A DNA stretch of 5,308 bases from Fibrobacter sp. (GTDB taxonomy: Bacteria; Fibrobacterota; Fibrobacteria; Fibrobacterales; Fibrobacteraceae). The stretch covers positions 1 through 5,308 of the forward strand of contig JABUUR010000358.1 in NCBI GenBank assembly GCA_021443065.1. The letters run 5' to 3'. Made by a program: the position numbers and the translations under genes. The notes under the pieces were generated by a model that saw only the letters and a list, made by a program, of their open reading frames with translations, had not been told where the DNA came from and did not search any database. This document shows positions 5,293-5,308 of this stretch, piece after piece. Position 1 is the stretch's first letter. Each line of letters starts with the position of its first letter.

Positions 5293-5308
5293 TTGCATTT
5301 CTGCAGTC

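Overview
This window looks like a moderate-GC, Gram-negative-type bacterial chromosome. The best guess is a member of Fibrobacterota such as Fibrobacter, or a relative. That rests on general impression (protein style, scattered CATCCCGGC-type intergenic repeats, sparse Shine-Dalgarno sites) and not on a marker gene, so it is an inference. No phage, transposon, tRNA, rRNA or CRISPR signal was seen.

Layout from left to right. (1) Positions 1-59, minus strand: the first 19 codons of a gene whose N-terminus resembles DUF58 proteins; the rest lies outside the window. (2) Positions 60-330: a divergent intergenic region, AT-rich, with two inverted repeats and a plausible plus-strand -10 box. (3) Positions 331-804, plus strand: a small membrane protein of the DUF1232 (YkvA-like) family with a strong GGAGG ribosome site. 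(4) Positions 805-849: a short convergent gap filled by three tandem 12-bp repeats. (5) Positions 850-3210, minus strand: a 786-residue protein with a helical N-terminal region and two AAA+ ATPase modules (CDC48-like, COG0464 type). (6) Positions 3211-3285: a 75-bp gap with a palindrome set over a possible promoter and the ribosome site of the AAA+ gene. (7) Positions 3286-4275, minus strand: a Fic-family protein of the DUF4172 type with a C-terminal winged helix, in which the catalytic histidine is arginine. (8) Positions 4276-4300: a 25-bp divergent promoter region centred on a palindrome. (9) Positions 4301-5143, plus strand: a PrmA-like ribosomal protein L11 methyltransferase. (10) Positions 5144-5308: non-coding sequence with GTCMTCCCGGC repeats and a hairpin.

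The most interesting part is the same-strand pair Fic then AAA+ ATPase. The Fic protein has lost the His of the HPFx(D/E)GNGR motif (now Arg), the phosphate-binding Arg (now Ile) and the Glu of its inhibitory motif (now Asp), yet it keeps an intact open reading frame and a clear winged-helix domain. The simplest reading is a non-AMPylating Fic-fold protein kept as a regulator or sensor. It may control the downstream two-module AAA+ ATPase through the palindrome in the gap. The pairing and its role are inference; the residue changes are read directly from the sequence. The methyltransferase, DUF1232 and DUF58 genes look like ordinary chromosomal neighbours.
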